Source: Serratia marcescens
Lineage (GTDB): Bacteria > Pseudomonadota > Gammaproteobacteria > Enterobacterales > Enterobacteriaceae
Direction: 5' to 3'
Length of the DNA stretch: 64,000 bases
NCBI RefSeq assembly: GCF_029846115.1
Contig: NZ_JARVZZ010000001.1
Location: forward strand, 2,542,001 to 2,606,000
Shown here: piece after piece, positions 37,310 to 46,869 of the stretch
Position numbering within the stretch: position 1 is the stretch's first letter
How the letters are laid out: every line of letters begins with the position of its first letter
The notes under the pieces: model-generated
Told to the model about the DNA's origin: nothing
The model's input: the letters and a program-made list of their open reading frames with translations, nothing else
Databases searched by the model: none
Program-made: the position numbers and the translations under genes

Positions 37310-38686
37310 TTGATTCAATCAAAACGACAGGCTGCCGGTCTGGTTATCGGCACCCTTTTGTTTGCGATATCTGCGCCGGTTTATTCGATAGGGATTTTAG
37401 ACGCATATTCGCTGGCATTAGAAAAGGACCCGACCTTCCGGGCGGCTATAAAAGAGAAAGAAGCGGGAGATGAGAACGAAAACATCGGCAGGGCGGGGCT
37501 GCTGCCGAAAGTGTCGCTGAACTACCAGAATTCGCCGCGTAACTGGCAGACGCAAAAATACCCGCAGAGCGACTTTTTCGGCAATGTTTCGGAGGTCACC
37601 CGGCGGCAGCAATATCGCAGTTATTCCAGTTCGATCACGCTGACGCAGCCGCTGTTCGATTATGAAGCGTACGCGCGCTACAAAGCCGGCGTAGCGCAGA
37701 CGATGATGTCGGACGAGCGCTATCGCAGTAAGTTGCTGGATCTTGCGGTTAGGGTGATTAACGCCTATGTCGAAGTGGCCTATTCCAAGGATCAAATCGC
37801 GTTGGCTGAAGCGCAAAAGACGGCTTACAAGGAACAGTTGACCTTGAACGATCGCCTGATGAGCGCCGGTGAAGGCACCATTACCGACGTATCGGAAACT
37901 CAGGCGCGCTACAGCCTGGCCGAAGCGCAGGTAATCGAAGCGCGCGATGCGCTGGACGCCGCGCAGCGCGAATTGGAAGTGATTATCGGCATACCGCTGA
38001 ACCAACTGGATGAATTGCAGGTTTTGCGGCCGGGCAAGTTTAAGGTGGCGCCGCTGATCCCGTCCAAGTTCGAAGAGTGGCAAAAGATCGCGCTGGAGAA
38101 CAACCCGGTGCTGGCCGCCTCGCGTCATGGCGTGGATGCCGCTAAGTATGACGTCGAAAGGAATCGGGCGGGCTTTATGCCGCAGGTTCAGCTGTATGCT
38201 TCGCATTCGGAAAACGACTCCAGCAGCGATAACACGGTTAACCAGAAATACCGTACCGACAGTATCGGTGTGCAGGTCAGCATGCCTATTTATTCCGGCG
38301 GCGGCGTTTCGGCGTCGACCCGGCAGGCGGCCGCGCGCTATGGCCAGGCGATGTATGAAATGGATGCGCAGGCGGGTACCACGCTCAACGATCTGCGCAA
38401 GCAGTACAATTTGTGCATCAGCAGCCGCGCCAAGGTGGCGGCCTATGAGCTGGCGGTACAATCGGCCACCACGCAGGTGACGGCGACCCGGCAAAGCGTG
38501 CTGGCCGGGCAACGTGTTAACGTTGACGTGCTCAACGCCGAACAGCAGCTCTATAGCGCCCAGCGCGATCTGGCCTCCGCCAAATACGCCTACATCAAGT
38601 CCTGGATTACCTTGCTGAGCGACTCTGGTACGTTGGACGAAAAAGATGTTATGCGGGTAGCGCAGTATTTTGCCCGCAGTCGTTAG
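37310..38686 (+). CDS. lipD: Type I secretion outer membrane protein LipD (TolC family)
   Basis: Outer membrane channel-tunnel of the Lip exporter. The product is 458 aa with a TTG start 2 bp after the lipC stop and GAGGAA upstream. A Sec signal peptide (hydrophobic 10-25) is probably cut near APVYS (about 26). The mature part begins GILDAYSLALEKDPTF, standard for TolC-family proteins, and consists of two OEP repeats with long amphipathic helices (about 45-230 and 260-440). A strong terminator follows, closing the lipBCD unit. Confidence 0.93.
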   Translation: MIQSKRQAAGLVIGTLLFAISAPVYSIGILDAYSLALEKDPTFRAAIKEKEAGDENENIGRAGLLPKVSLNYQNSPRNWQTQKYPQSDFFGNVSEVTRRQQYRSYSSSITLTQPLFDYEAYARYKAGVAQTMMSDERYRSKLLDLAVRVINAYVEVAYSKDQIALAEAQKTAYKEQLTLNDRLMSAGEGTITDVSETQARYSLAEAQVIEARDALDAAQRELEVIIGIPLNQLDELQVLRPGKFKVAPLIPSKFEEWQKIALENNPVLAASRHGVDAAKYDVERNRAGFMPQVQLYASHSENDSSSDNTVNQKYRTDSIGVQVSMPIYSGGGVSASTRQAAARYGQAMYEMDAQAGTTLNDLRKQYNLCISSRAKVAAYELAVQSATTQVTATRQSVLAGQRVNVDVLNAEQQLYSAQRDLASAKYAYIKSWITLLSDSGTLDEKDVMRVAQYFARSR

Positions 38687-38714
38687 CAATATATTCACTA
38701 TGAGCATTAATCTG

Positions 38715-38742
38715 AAAGAGCAGCACTATGCTGCTCTTTTTT
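38715..38742 (+). terminator. Rho-independent terminator after lipD
   Basis: A perfect 11-bp stem, AAAGAGCAGCA at 38715-38725 and TGCTGCTCTTT at 38729-38739, with a CTA loop and T-tract to 38742. It is a clear strong terminator between lipBCD and manC. Confidence 0.95.
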
Positions 38743-38960
38743 GCGTTAATACGTTATGTTATCGGCTGGTGGTTCCTTCTGTATTTATACTTGCCTGGTT
38801 TATTTCTATGCATAATTTTCTGTTAAGGAACGGCAGGTTAGAGGGATACATGCTTTTCGCAAAGTGTAACTATTGGTTAATGATCGTACGAATTTTAGAA
38901 TGATGCTGCTGACGTGCGGCGTCGTCCTTGTAAGAACGATGGCTGAGTAAAGGGTAGATA

Positions 38961-40385
38961 ATGTCCAAACTAATTCCTGTGGTTATGGCCGGCGGCACTG
39001 GGAGTCGTCTGTGGCCGATGTCGCGAGAATCGTTTCCTAAACAGTTTTTATCTATTGATGACAGCGGGGTGAGCCTGCTGCAACAGACGTTACAGCGTTT
39101 GTCGGGTCTGACCGGTATCGAAGTTGCTGCTCCTCTGGTCATCTGCAACGAGGAACACCGTTTTTTGGTTGCCGAGCAATTACGTGGAATTGGGCAACTG
39201 GCGACCAATATTATTTTAGAGCCCGTAGGGCGCAATACCGCGCCAGCAGTGGCGTTGGCCGCTCATCTCGCTGCCGAAGAAGACGAAGACAGCATGCTCT
39301 TGGTGCTGGCTGCAGACCATCTGATCACGAAAGTGGACAATTTCCATGCAGCGATTCAGATGGCCGTGTCGTTTGCAGATAACAACCGGCTGGTCACGTT
39401 TGGCATCATTCCTGAGCATCCGGAAACAGGATATGGTTACATCAAACGTGGCGGTCACCTGTCGGAGGCGTGTTTCACAGTCGATTCATTCGTAGAAAAA
39501 CCACGTTTGGAGAAAGCGATAGAATACCTCGCCAGCGGTGAATATAGCTGGAACAGCGGAATGTTCATGTTCAAAACCGCCAAGTTTTTGCAAGAGTTGC
39601 AGCAGTTTAGCCCAGACATCTTTAACACAACCCAACAGTCTGTGGTTAAAAGCCAACGCGACATGAACTTTATTCGGGTTGAACAAGCGATCTTCAAACA
39701 CTGTCCGAGCGACTCCATCGACTATGCGGTGATGGAAAAAACGCGTGATGCCGTAGTGATTCCCATTGATGCCGGCTGGAGTGACGTCGGTTCTTGGTCC
39801 TCGCTGTGGGACGTTTCCAAGAAAGATCATTTGGGTAATGTCAATGTGGGCGACATTATCTCGATCGATTCCAATGACAATTACATTTCCTCTGAGTCTG
39901 CGTTGGTGGCGACCATTGGGTTGGAAAACCTGATCGTGGTAAACACCAATGATGCCTTGCTGATCGCTCACAAGGATAAAGTGCAGGATGTGAAGAAAGT
40001 GGTTGATGAGCTTAAAAAGCGCAATCTTCATCATTTTCGCCAGCATTCCACCGCCTATCGTCCTTGGGGTAAGATTTGCGACATCGACAGCGGCACGCAT
40101 TTCCAGGTGAAGAAAATCATTGTGCGGCCAGGGGAGGGGCTGTCGGTGCAACGCCATCTCCACCGTGCCGAACATTGGGTCGTCGTGAGTGGGACAGCAA
40201 GAGTTAACGTTGATGATCAAGAGTTCTTCTTGTCGGAAAATCAGTCTACCTTCATTCCTGCGGGCAGTGTCCATACGCTAGAAAACCCGGGAAAAATCGA
40301 TTTGGAAATGATTGAGGTCAGGTCGGGGCACTATCTGGAAGAAGATGATATTGAGCGTTTGCAAGATCGCTATGGCAGAGTTTAA
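38961..40385 (+). CDS. manC: Mannose-1-phosphate guanylyltransferase
   Basis: Makes GDP-mannose from GTP and mannose-1-phosphate. The product is 474 aa. The nucleotidyltransferase domain starts VVMAGGTGSRLWPMSRESFPKQF (residues about 6-28). FVEKPRLEKA and the C-terminal cupin domain (VQRHLHRAEHWVVVSGTARV, about 395-414) follow. The cupin is the mannose-6-phosphate isomerase-like half in this bifunctional family; whether it is active is not clear. It lies 12 bp before the phosphomannomutase start, the usual manC-manB pair. Confidence 0.94.
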   Translation: MSKLIPVVMAGGTGSRLWPMSRESFPKQFLSIDDSGVSLLQQTLQRLSGLTGIEVAAPLVICNEEHRFLVAEQLRGIGQLATNIILEPVGRNTAPAVALAAHLAAEEDEDSMLLVLAADHLITKVDNFHAAIQMAVSFADNNRLVTFGIIPEHPETGYGYIKRGGHLSEACFTVDSFVEKPRLEKAIEYLASGEYSWNSGMFMFKTAKFLQELQQFSPDIFNTTQQSVVKSQRDMNFIRVEQAIFKHCPSDSIDYAVMEKTRDAVVIPIDAGWSDVGSWSSLWDVSKKDHLGNVNVGDIISIDSNDNYISSESALVATIGLENLIVVNTNDALLIAHKDKVQDVKKVVDELKKRNLHHFRQHSTAYRPWGKICDIDSGTHFQVKKIIVRPGEGLSVQRHLHRAEHWVVVSGTARVNVDDQEFFLSENQSTFIPAGSVHTLENPGKIDLEMIEVRSGHYLEEDDIERLQDRYGRV

Positions 40386-40397
40386 TAGGGTTTGGTA

Positions 40398-41765
40398 ATG
40401 CAAAAATTGACGTGTTTTAAAGCTTATGACATTCGGGGAAAGCTTGGCGAAGAGCTGAATGAGGACATTGCGTATCGTATTGGACGCGCTTACGGCGAGT
40501 TTTTGAAGCCCAAAAATATCGTGTTGGGCAGCGATGTGCGGCTAACCAGTGAAAGCTTGAAGCTGGCGCTGGCGAAAGGTTTACAGGATGCGGGCACTGA
40601 TGTGATAGACATCGGTTTAACCGGTACCGAAGAAATCTATTTCGCCACAACCTATTTAAAAACTGATGGCGGCGTGGAAGTCACCGCCAGCCATAACCCT
40701 ATCGATTACAACGGCATGAAGCTGGTGCGTGAAGGCTCTCGCCCGATTAGCGGCGATACCGGGTTACGGGCGATCCAAGAACTGGCGGAGAAAAACCAAT
40801 TTCAGAAGCCGACGGCAACGCGCGGTCGCTATGTTCGCCAGGACGTATTAGGGGCTTATGTTGAACACATTCTGTCCTACGTCGACGTGAAAAATTTCAA
40901 ACCGTTGAAGCTGGTGATCAACTCGGGCAACGGCGCGGCGGGGCATGTGATCGATGCTATTGAAGCGCAACTGAAGGCGCGGGGCGTGCCGCTGGAGTTT
41001 ATCAAGGTGCATCACCAGCCGGACGGCACTTTCCCGAACGGTATTCCCAACCCATTGCTTCCTGAGTGTCGTGCAGATACCGCCGATGCGGTGCGTGAGC
41101 ATGGCGCTGATATGGGCATTGCGTTTGACGGCGATTTCGATCGCTGCTTCCTGTTCGATGAAAAAGGCGATTTCATTGAGGGCTATTATATCGTCGGCTT
41201 GCTGGCGGAGGCCTTCTTGCAGAAACAGCCGGGCGCGAAGATCATCCACGATCCACGTCTGAGTTGGAACACCGTCGATGTGGTTACCGGTGCCGGGGGC
41301 GTACCTGTGATGTCGAAAACCGGCCATGCTTTCATTAAGGAACGCATGCGTGCGGAAGACGCCATTTATGGCGGAGAAATGAGTGCCCACCACTATTTCC
41401 GTGATTTTGCTTATTGTGACAGTGGCATGATCCCGTGGCTGCTGGTCGCTGAGCTGGTCAGTGTGAAGGGGCAAACGCTGGGGCAACTGGTACAGGATCG
41501 CATTGCAGCCTACCCGTCTTCCGGTGAGATCAATATCAAGCTGGCTCAGCCTGCCGTGTCCATCGAAAGCGTTAAACAACACTATTTACCGTATGCCGAT
41601 GAGGTGGACTACACCGATGGCATCAGCATGGCGTTCGCAGGCTGGCGTTTCAATTTGCGTTCCTCCAATACGGAACCGGTGGTGCGTCTTAATGTCGAAT
41701 CACGAGCCGATATTGCGCTGATGCAAGAGAAAACCGACGAGATTTTGGCGCTGTTGTCAAACTGA
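40398..41765 (+). CDS. manB: Phosphomannomutase (CpsG/ManB type)
   Basis: Interconverts mannose-6-phosphate and mannose-1-phosphate for GDP-mannose synthesis. The product is 455 aa from the ATG at 40398; a TTG at 40392 is in frame. The opening is [18 protein letters not shown]. The phosphoserine loop is [16 protein letters not shown] (about residues 95-110), the metal loop DGDFDRC is at about 245-251, and the sugar loop [10 protein letters not shown] is at about 325-334. It pairs with manC. No gmd/fcl genes follow, so GDP-mannose itself is the likely product used. A strong terminator follows. Confidence 0.94.
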   Translation: MQKLTCFKAYDIRGKLGEELNEDIAYRIGRAYGEFLKPKNIVLGSDVRLTSESLKLALAKGLQDAGTDVIDIGLTGTEEIYFATTYLKTDGGVEVTASHNPIDYNGMKLVREGSRPISGDTGLRAIQELAEKNQFQKPTATRGRYVRQDVLGAYVEHILSYVDVKNFKPLKLVINSGNGAAGHVIDAIEAQLKARGVPLEFIKVHHQPDGTFPNGIPNPLLPECRADTADAVREHGADMGIAFDGDFDRCFLFDEKGDFIEGYYIVGLLAEAFLQKQPGAKIIHDPRLSWNTVDVVTGAGGVPVMSKTGHAFIKERMRAEDAIYGGEMSAHHYFRDFAYCDSGMIPWLLVAELVSVKGQTLGQLVQDRIAAYPSSGEINIKLAQPAVSIESVKQHYLPYADEVDYTDGISMAFAGWRFNLRSSNTEPVVRLNVESRADIALMQEKTDEILALLSN

Positions 41766-41789
41766 GTGCGTCGCGTAAGGAGCACTGTA

Positions 41790-41817
41790 GAGCTGTCTTG
41801 GACAGCTCTTTTTTTTT
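41790..41817 (+). terminator. Rho-independent terminator after manB
   Basis: GAGCTGTC at 41790-41797 pairs with GACAGCTC at 41801-41808 over a TTG loop and is followed by nine T. Clear. Confidence 0.95.
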
Positions 41818-42121
41818 GTAAGGCTTAAACTACCCATGTTATGTCTTGCAAACACTTGGAATGCTTCAGAAAGGCAGTGATATAACCGAGAACGGCGCTA
41901 AATATTTTAGCCTCTTTGTAGGGAGCCTGGTCAAAGCCACCTGGTAGGCCGATTGTTTACTTACCGGCCAAAAACAAGTGCACCAAGGGAACTCTGGGGA
42001 CATATGGATGGTCAATTATGATCGAAAAGGCGTGCGTGAGTCCAAGTTTCATTTAGAATCAATTGATTGCTTAAAGAAGACCGTTCATCTTGAGCGCCAG
42101 GGGCGCGAGTAAGGAGTTTTT
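41818..42121 (+). promoter_or_regulatory. Region between manB terminator and galE
   Basis: About 300 bp expected to hold the galE promoter and leader. It contains a short open frame at 42008-42112 (34 codons), with open upstream codons back to a stop at 41945, that ends just before the galE ribosome site (TAAGGAG). That frame has no recognised family. No terminator or operator is evident. Confidence 0.45.
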
Positions 42122-43141
42122 ATGGCGATTTTAGTCACCGGTGGTGCCGGTTATATCGGTTCTCACACTGTTCTGGCTTTGTTGGAACATGGCGAAGATG
42201 TCGTAGTGTTAGATAATTTATCGAACTCTTCCGATGAGTCTCTGCGTCGCGTTGAGAAACTCGCGGGCAGAAGTGCTCAGTTTTACCAAGGTGATATCTT
42301 GGATGCTGAGTGCCTGCATCGTATCTTCGAGGCTCACGACATCTCGGCCGTAATCCATTTTGCTGGACTAAAGGCTGTCGGAGAGTCGACACGCAAGCCG
42401 CTAGAGTATTATCAGAACAATGTCACTGGCACGTTGGTATTGTTGGAGGAAATGCGTCGTGCGGGTGTGCATAAGTTTATCTTCAGTTCTTCTGCCACGG
42501 TGTACGGTACTCCAGAGCAAGTTCCTTTGACTGAGACGTCACGCGTTGGCGGTACGACGAATCCTTACGGTACGTCGAAGTTGATGGTTGAACAAATTCT
42601 GCAAGATTTCGCTAAAGCAGAACCGCAATTCTCCATTACCGCCTTGCGTTACTTCAACCCGGTCGGTGCGCACGAATCTGGCATGATCGGTGAAGATCCA
42701 AATGGTATTCCTAACAATCTGATGCCTTATATTGCTCAGGTGGCAATCGGAAAACTGGAGAAACTGTCAATTTTTGGTGACGACTATCCGACCCAGGATG
42801 GCACGGGTGTCAGAGATTATATTCATGTCATGGATTTGGCTGAAGGTCACCTCAAGGCGATTGAACACATCGATGAGCACCAGGGCTTTACGGTCTATAA
42901 TCTGGGGACTGGGGTAGGGTATTCGGTGTTGGAGATGCTCCATGCTTTTGAAAAGGCTTCAGGTCGCAACGTAGCTTACCAAATTGTACCACGTCGAGAC
43001 GGCGACATTGCCGAATGCTGGTCTGCTCCAGGGTTGGCGTTCAAAGAATTGGGATGGAAGGCTACCCGTGATTTGGATGCCATGATGCGTGATGCGTGGA
43101 ATTGGCAGAAGAACAACCCTCAGGGTTATCGTCACGGTTGA
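42122..43141 (+). CDS. galE: UDP-glucose 4-epimerase
   Basis: NAD-dependent extended short-chain dehydrogenase interconverting UDP-glucose and UDP-galactose (some homologues also UDP-GlcNAc/GalNAc). The product is 339 aa. The cofactor loop GGAGYIGSH is at residues 8-15. Catalytic S124 and Y149-x3-K153 lie in FSSSATVYG and NPYGTSK. TAAGGAG precedes the ATG. With galU and wcaJ it supplies UDP-hexoses for surface glycans. Its own transcription unit is likely, as a terminator lies upstream and 370 bp of non-coding DNA follows. Confidence 0.95.
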   Translation: MAILVTGGAGYIGSHTVLALLEHGEDVVVLDNLSNSSDESLRRVEKLAGRSAQFYQGDILDAECLHRIFEAHDISAVIHFAGLKAVGESTRKPLEYYQNNVTGTLVLLEEMRRAGVHKFIFSSSATVYGTPEQVPLTETSRVGGTTNPYGTSKLMVEQILQDFAKAEPQFSITALRYFNPVGAHESGMIGEDPNGIPNNLMPYIAQVAIGKLEKLSIFGDDYPTQDGTGVRDYIHVMDLAEGHLKAIEHIDEHQGFTVYNLGTGVGYSVLEMLHAFEKASGRNVAYQIVPRRDGDIAECWSAPGLAFKELGWKATRDLDAMMRDAWNWQKNNPQGYRHG

Positions 43142-43512
43142 TAGCGAAGCTCGTTAATGACAAAATATGGCATAATGTAAATTAATTGTAACCAACGAGG
43201 GCTTGGTTGGCCATTTATATGTTGGTTGCAATTTAAATGTGTTTAATAACAATACATTGCCATGATTTCCCCTTCAATGAACCACATAAATTTTGACTAT
43301 TTTTTGTGGATGAGTGTCGGATATTTTGATTAATTGTGCTAATCTCCGATACCTTCGTCTACGGTGCGTTCATTGAACTATCCATAATTTATTCTCGTTT
43401 AGTTTCTGTTCGAAAACTGGGCGGGTGGGTAGTGATAGACTGCCGGAGAGGCATGTTCAGATGGCCACCCTTTGGGCCTCTGAGGTGAGCGTATTAGTTA
43501 GCAGGTTACCCA
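43142..43512 (+). promoter_or_regulatory. galE-rmlC intergenic region
   Basis: 371 bp with no gene. It carries a 12-bp imperfect inverted repeat just after galE (43185-43232) and, near 43420-43435, a GGGTGGGTAGTGAT segment that only loosely recalls the ops core. The promoter for the O-antigen operon should lie here; no -35/-10 pair was convincing. Confidence 0.5.
43185..43232 (+). repeat. 12-bp imperfect inverted repeat after galE
   Basis: ATTGTAACCAAC at 43185-43196 and GTTGGTTGCAAT at 43221-43232 are reverse complements with one mismatch, 24 bp apart. A further TTGGTT at 43203-43208 can pair with the left arm. No T-tract follows, so it is either a factor-independent hairpin of other use or an operator-like dyad. 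Confidence 0.5.
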
Positions 43513-44046
43513 ATGAAAGTGATTGAGACACCAGTCGCAGGTGTGAAGTTGATTGAGCCGAAAGTGTTCGGTGATCATCGTGGTTTTTTCGTCGAAACGT
43601 TTCAAAAAAACCGCTATCAAGCAATGTTAGATATCGATGTGGATTTTGTTCAGGACAACCATTCGCGTTCTTCTAAAGGAGTATTGCGTGGTTTGCATTT
43701 CCAGCGAATCAAACCCCAAGGCAAGTTAGTCCGAGTTGTGCGTGGAGAGGTCTATGATGTTGTAGTGGATATCAGGGTCGATTCGCCGACGTTCAAAAAG
43801 TGGGTTGGTGTTCACTTGTCGGAAGATAACCACCACCAACTTTGGGTTCCACCAGGTCTCGCACATGGTTTCTTGGTTATTTCAGACATTGCTGATTTCG
43901 AATACAAGTGTACAGAGTACTATGATCCTGCTAGCGAAGCATGCTTGCTTTGGAATGATCCCGAAATTGGCATTGATTGGCCAGTCGATGAGCCATTGCT
44001 ATCGCCAAAGGATCTACAAGGTAAATTACTTAGAGAGCTTTTTTAA
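43513..44046 (+). CDS. rmlC: dTDP-4-dehydrorhamnose 3,5-epimerase
   Basis: Third step of dTDP-L-rhamnose synthesis (also called RfbC). The product is 177 aa with a cupin fold. Catalytic His62 lies in LRGLHFQ, the conserved tyrosine region is FEYKCTEYY (129-137), and the aspartate lies in EIGIDWP. The start MKVIETPVAGVKLIEPKVFGD is typical. It overlaps rmlD by one base (TAATG). rmlA and rmlB are absent from the window; RffH and RffG of the enterobacterial common antigen pathway could supply those steps (inference). Confidence 0.95.
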   Translation: MKVIETPVAGVKLIEPKVFGDHRGFFVETFQKNRYQAMLDIDVDFVQDNHSRSSKGVLRGLHFQRIKPQGKLVRVVRGEVYDVVVDIRVDSPTFKKWVGVHLSEDNHHQLWVPPGLAHGFLVISDIADFEYKCTEYYDPASEACLLWNDPEIGIDWPVDEPLLSPKDLQGKLLRELF

Positions 44047-44906
44047 TGCGTGTACTTTTGACAGGTTCTATGGGGCAACTGGGGCGCTGTTTCAGCGATA
44101 GGTTTCCTACCGATTGGAGCCTGCTAGCACTGGACAGCAAGCAACTTGACATCAGTGATTATGATGCGATTGAGCAAGCGGTGGCAGAGTTTGAGCCCGA
44201 TGTTATCGTGAACGCCGCCGCTTATACTGCCGTTGATAAGGCTGAATCTGAACCCGATGCCGCTAAGGCAATCAATGCCTACGGACCCGGCTACCTGGCA
44301 TCTGCAGCTGCTGCACGAAATATTCCTTTTGTACACGTATCAACCGACTATGTTTTTGATGGCCGTTCGGAGGAACCTTACTGCGAAGATGCTCCCTGCT
44401 CGCCACAAAACATTTATGGTAAAACCAAGCTTGAAGGTGAGATTGCCGCGCTGAAGGCTAACCCAAAAACTATTGTAATAAGAACGGCTTGGGTATTTAG
44501 CGAGTATGGCAATAATTTTGTTAAAACGATGTTGCGCGTTGGGTCGCAAAGGGATGAACTTGGCGTGGTAAGCGATCAGCGAGGCTGCCCGACTTATGCC
44601 GGTGATATCGCTGATGTCATTATCGCCCTGTTGCAAGAACCAGGTGAATACGGTGTCTATCACTTTTGTGGGGATTCGGTGGTTTCTTGGTATGAGTTTG
44701 CTCAGATAATCTTCCAACAGGCTACTGAGAGTGGGCTATACCCACACCAGGTCACCGTGAATCCGATTACTACGCAAGAGTATCCTACACCTGCGTCCCG
44801 GCCTGTATACTCTGTTCTTAACACCGATAAGATCTGCGCATTGAATCTTAAACCTAGCGTCTGGCGCCAGCAGTTACATGCTGTGATTCGCAAACTGTTG
44901 CAGTAG
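44046..44906 (+). CDS. rmlD: dTDP-4-dehydrorhamnose reductase
   Basis: Final step to dTDP-L-rhamnose (RfbD), an NAD(P)H-dependent short-chain dehydrogenase. The product is 286 aa. The cofactor loop is TGSMGQLGR (residues 6-14). STDYVFDG (99-106) and Y124-x3-K128 in NIYGKTK are the catalytic elements. The C-terminal RPVYSVLNTDK segment is standard. The start overlaps the rmlC stop, so translation is coupled. A perfect stem-loop lies just after the stop. Confidence 0.95.
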   Translation: MRVLLTGSMGQLGRCFSDRFPTDWSLLALDSKQLDISDYDAIEQAVAEFEPDVIVNAAAYTAVDKAESEPDAAKAINAYGPGYLASAAAARNIPFVHVSTDYVFDGRSEEPYCEDAPCSPQNIYGKTKLEGEIAALKANPKTIVIRTAWVFSEYGNNFVKTMLRVGSQRDELGVVSDQRGCPTYAGDIADVIIALLQEPGEYGVYHFCGDSVVSWYEFAQIIFQQATESGLYPHQVTVNPITTQEYPTPASRPVYSVLNTDKICALNLKPSVWRQQLHAVIRKLLQ

Positions 44907-44929
44907 TGGATCTTGGTTTGCATGGAATA

Positions 44930-44959
44930 AAAGGGGATAATTTTATCCCCTTTGGTGTT
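44930..44959 (+). terminator. Stem-loop after rmlD
   Basis: A perfect 11-bp inverted repeat, AAAGGGGATAA at 44930-44940 and TTATCCCCTTT at 44943-44953, is followed by GGTGTTTTTG. It is a probable terminator or partial terminator between rmlCD and the glycosyltransferase/transporter genes. Confidence 0.75.
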
Positions 44960-45071
44960 TTTGTTTATTGGTGGCGGTTTTCGTTCCAATTGACGAGTGA
45001 TAATACATCAGCCATCAGTGTATTGTAACTGCTTGTTTTTAAATGATTATTGGTTAGGAACTTCATACGGC

Positions 45072-45914
45072 ATGTTTTCAAAACAAAAACAATACCAAAT
45101 TGTTGCTTCAATCGTATTGTATAACCATAGCTATGCCCAACTAGAAGACACGTTACTTTCTTTACTTAGCGAAAAATGTGTTCAAAAAATAGTTTTGGTT
45201 GATAACGGTGGTTCTGAATGGGCTGCAAAACTAGATAATCATCGTATTAGTTATATTCGTTCGGAAGCCAACAACGGTTTTGGCTACGGTCATAATCTAG
45301 CAATGAAGCGTTATCTGAATGAATGTGAATATTTTTTGATTTGTAATCCAGATATCAGTTTTACCGCGGGGGCGCTCGAGAGCCTTTACAGTTTTGCGCG
45401 GAACCAAAAACACCGTTTTGTTTCCCCTCGAATTCAATATAGCGATGGGCGATTCCAATACAGTTGCCGCTTACTACCTACACCTGCAAATTTGTTTCTT
45501 CGGCGTTTTTTCCCTAAATGGGGAGCTAAACTGGATGTCACTTATGAAATCCAGCGTGCTGATTACACTAAATCCTTCGCAGTTCCTTCAGTTTCTGGTT
45601 GTTTTATGCTGGTTGAATCCACTTTGTTAGCGAACTTGGGGGGATTTGATGAACGGTATTTTATGTATTTAGAAGATGTGGATTTGTGTCGCCGGGCTTT
45701 GTCAATGAGCGATATTGTCTACTTCCCTGGCGCTACTATCGTCCATGTTTTTGGTAAAGGTTCTTATAAAAACCTAAATTTATTCATTTATCACATGAAA
45801 TCAGTTGTCTTATATTTCAATAAATGGGGATGGTGGCACGATCCACAGAGATCCAAGGTGAATGCTGGCTGTTTGAAGACGATTCCCATGACTTCTCCTG
45901 AAATCAAGCGGTAA
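45072..45914 (+). CDS. wbbL: Rhamnosyltransferase, GT2, WbbL-like
   Basis: A 280-aa GT-A glycosyltransferase predicted to add L-rhamnose to GlcNAc-PP-undecaprenol, the first committed step after WecA. Family motifs match E. coli WbbL: NNGFGYGHNLA, FLICNPDI (the DxD-like site as NPD), SGCFMLVES, and GFDERYFMYLEDVDLCRR. The start at 45072 (MFSKQKQY) has AGGAAC upstream; the frame is open from 44997. It is the only small GT of the O-antigen cluster, so chain extension must come from the large multi-domain gene at 48184. Confidence 0.82.
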   Translation: MFSKQKQYQIVASIVLYNHSYAQLEDTLLSLLSEKCVQKIVLVDNGGSEWAAKLDNHRISYIRSEANNGFGYGHNLAMKRYLNECEYFLICNPDISFTAGALESLYSFARNQKHRFVSPRIQYSDGRFQYSCRLLPTPANLFLRRFFPKWGAKLDVTYEIQRADYTKSFAVPSVSGCFMLVESTLLANLGGFDERYFMYLEDVDLCRRALSMSDIVYFPGATIVHVFGKGSYKNLNLFIYHMKSVVLYFNKWGWWHDPQRSKVNAGCLKTIPMTSPEIKR

Positions 45915-46035
45915 CATGGTTGAAGATGAGGTCTACGTTTTATGAGTTCAATTACATCTAAGGTATTGATTATGTTTGTTATGACTGGATGCAATTTCGA
46001 AGCGCAAAGTGTTGGTATGGCAGCGGGGTGGGGCA

Positions 46036-46869
46036 ATGAGTAACCCTCATAAATCGCAACCCCTGTCACCCCTAGCTCTGATCCGTAACATTTGGGGATT
46101 CAAATCGCTGATCTTGCAAATGACAAAACGTGAGGTTGTTGGGCGATACAAGGGTTCCACGATGGGACTGGCATGGTCGTTTCTCAATCCTTTGTTTATG
46201 TTGACGGTCTATACATTTGTTTTTTCGGTTGTTTTTAAAGCCCGTTGGTCCGTCGGCGGAGATGAAAGCCGTACGCAGTTTGCTGTGATCCTCTTTGTTG
46301 GTATGATTGTGCATGGCTTTTTTGCCGAGGTGGTTAATCGGGCACCGCAAATTATCCTAGGGAATACCAACTATGTGAAGAAAGTGGTTTTCCCTTTGGA
46401 AACGTTGCCAGTGATTGGGTTATGCGCTGCGTTGTTCCATACCCTGATTAGCTTGGTCGTACTGTTATGTGCATTCTTTTTGTTCAACGGTTTTCTGCAC
46501 TGGACTATCGTTTTTATACCGTTAGTTTTCTTGCCGCTGGTCATTTTTTGCCTTGGATTGGCTTGGATATTGGCATCCCTGGGTGTTTTTATACGCGATG
46601 TTGGGCAGACGACTGTAATTATCACGACGGTGATGATGTTTCTGTCACCAGTCTTTTTCCCTATCACGTCGTTACCGGAAAAATATCGTATTTGGATAAT
46701 GCTTAATCCCTTAACATTTATTATTGAGCAATCACGGAATGTCTTAATTTGGGGGCGTTTGCCAGAATGGCAAGGTTTGGCTGTTTACACCCTGGCGGCA
46801 TCATTGGTTGCATGGTTCGGTTTTGTATTCTTCCAGAAAACCAGAAAGGGGTTTGCTGATGTCCTCTAA
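46036..46869 (+). CDS. wzm: O-antigen ABC transporter permease Wzm
   Basis: Membrane subunit exporting undecaprenyl-PP-linked O-polysaccharide across the inner membrane. The product is 278 aa of the ABC-2 type with about six hydrophobic segments. It shows the conserved [23 protein letters not shown] coupling region and the C-terminal [11 protein letters not shown]...[25 protein letters not shown] precedes the ATG at 46036. The 3' end overlaps the wzt start by 11 bp, so subunits are made in a coupled way. Confidence 0.93.
   Translation: MSNPHKSQPLSPLALIRNIWGFKSLILQMTKREVVGRYKGSTMGLAWSFLNPLFMLTVYTFVFSVVFKARWSVGGDESRTQFAVILFVGMIVHGFFAEVVNRAPQIILGNTNYVKKVVFPLETLPVIGLCAALFHTLISLVVLLCAFFLFNGFLHWTIVFIPLVFLPLVIFCLGLAWILASLGVFIRDVGQTTVIITTVMMFLSPVFFPITSLPEKYRIWIMLNPLTFIIEQSRNVLIWGRLPEWQGLAVYTLAASLVAWFGFVFFQKTRKGFADVL

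Noticed and set aside
42085..42115. Second JUMPstart before galE (GCCAGGGGCGCGAGTAAG)
   Set aside because: Only the GCCAGGGGCG part resembles JUMPstart; the essential GGTAG of ops is missing.
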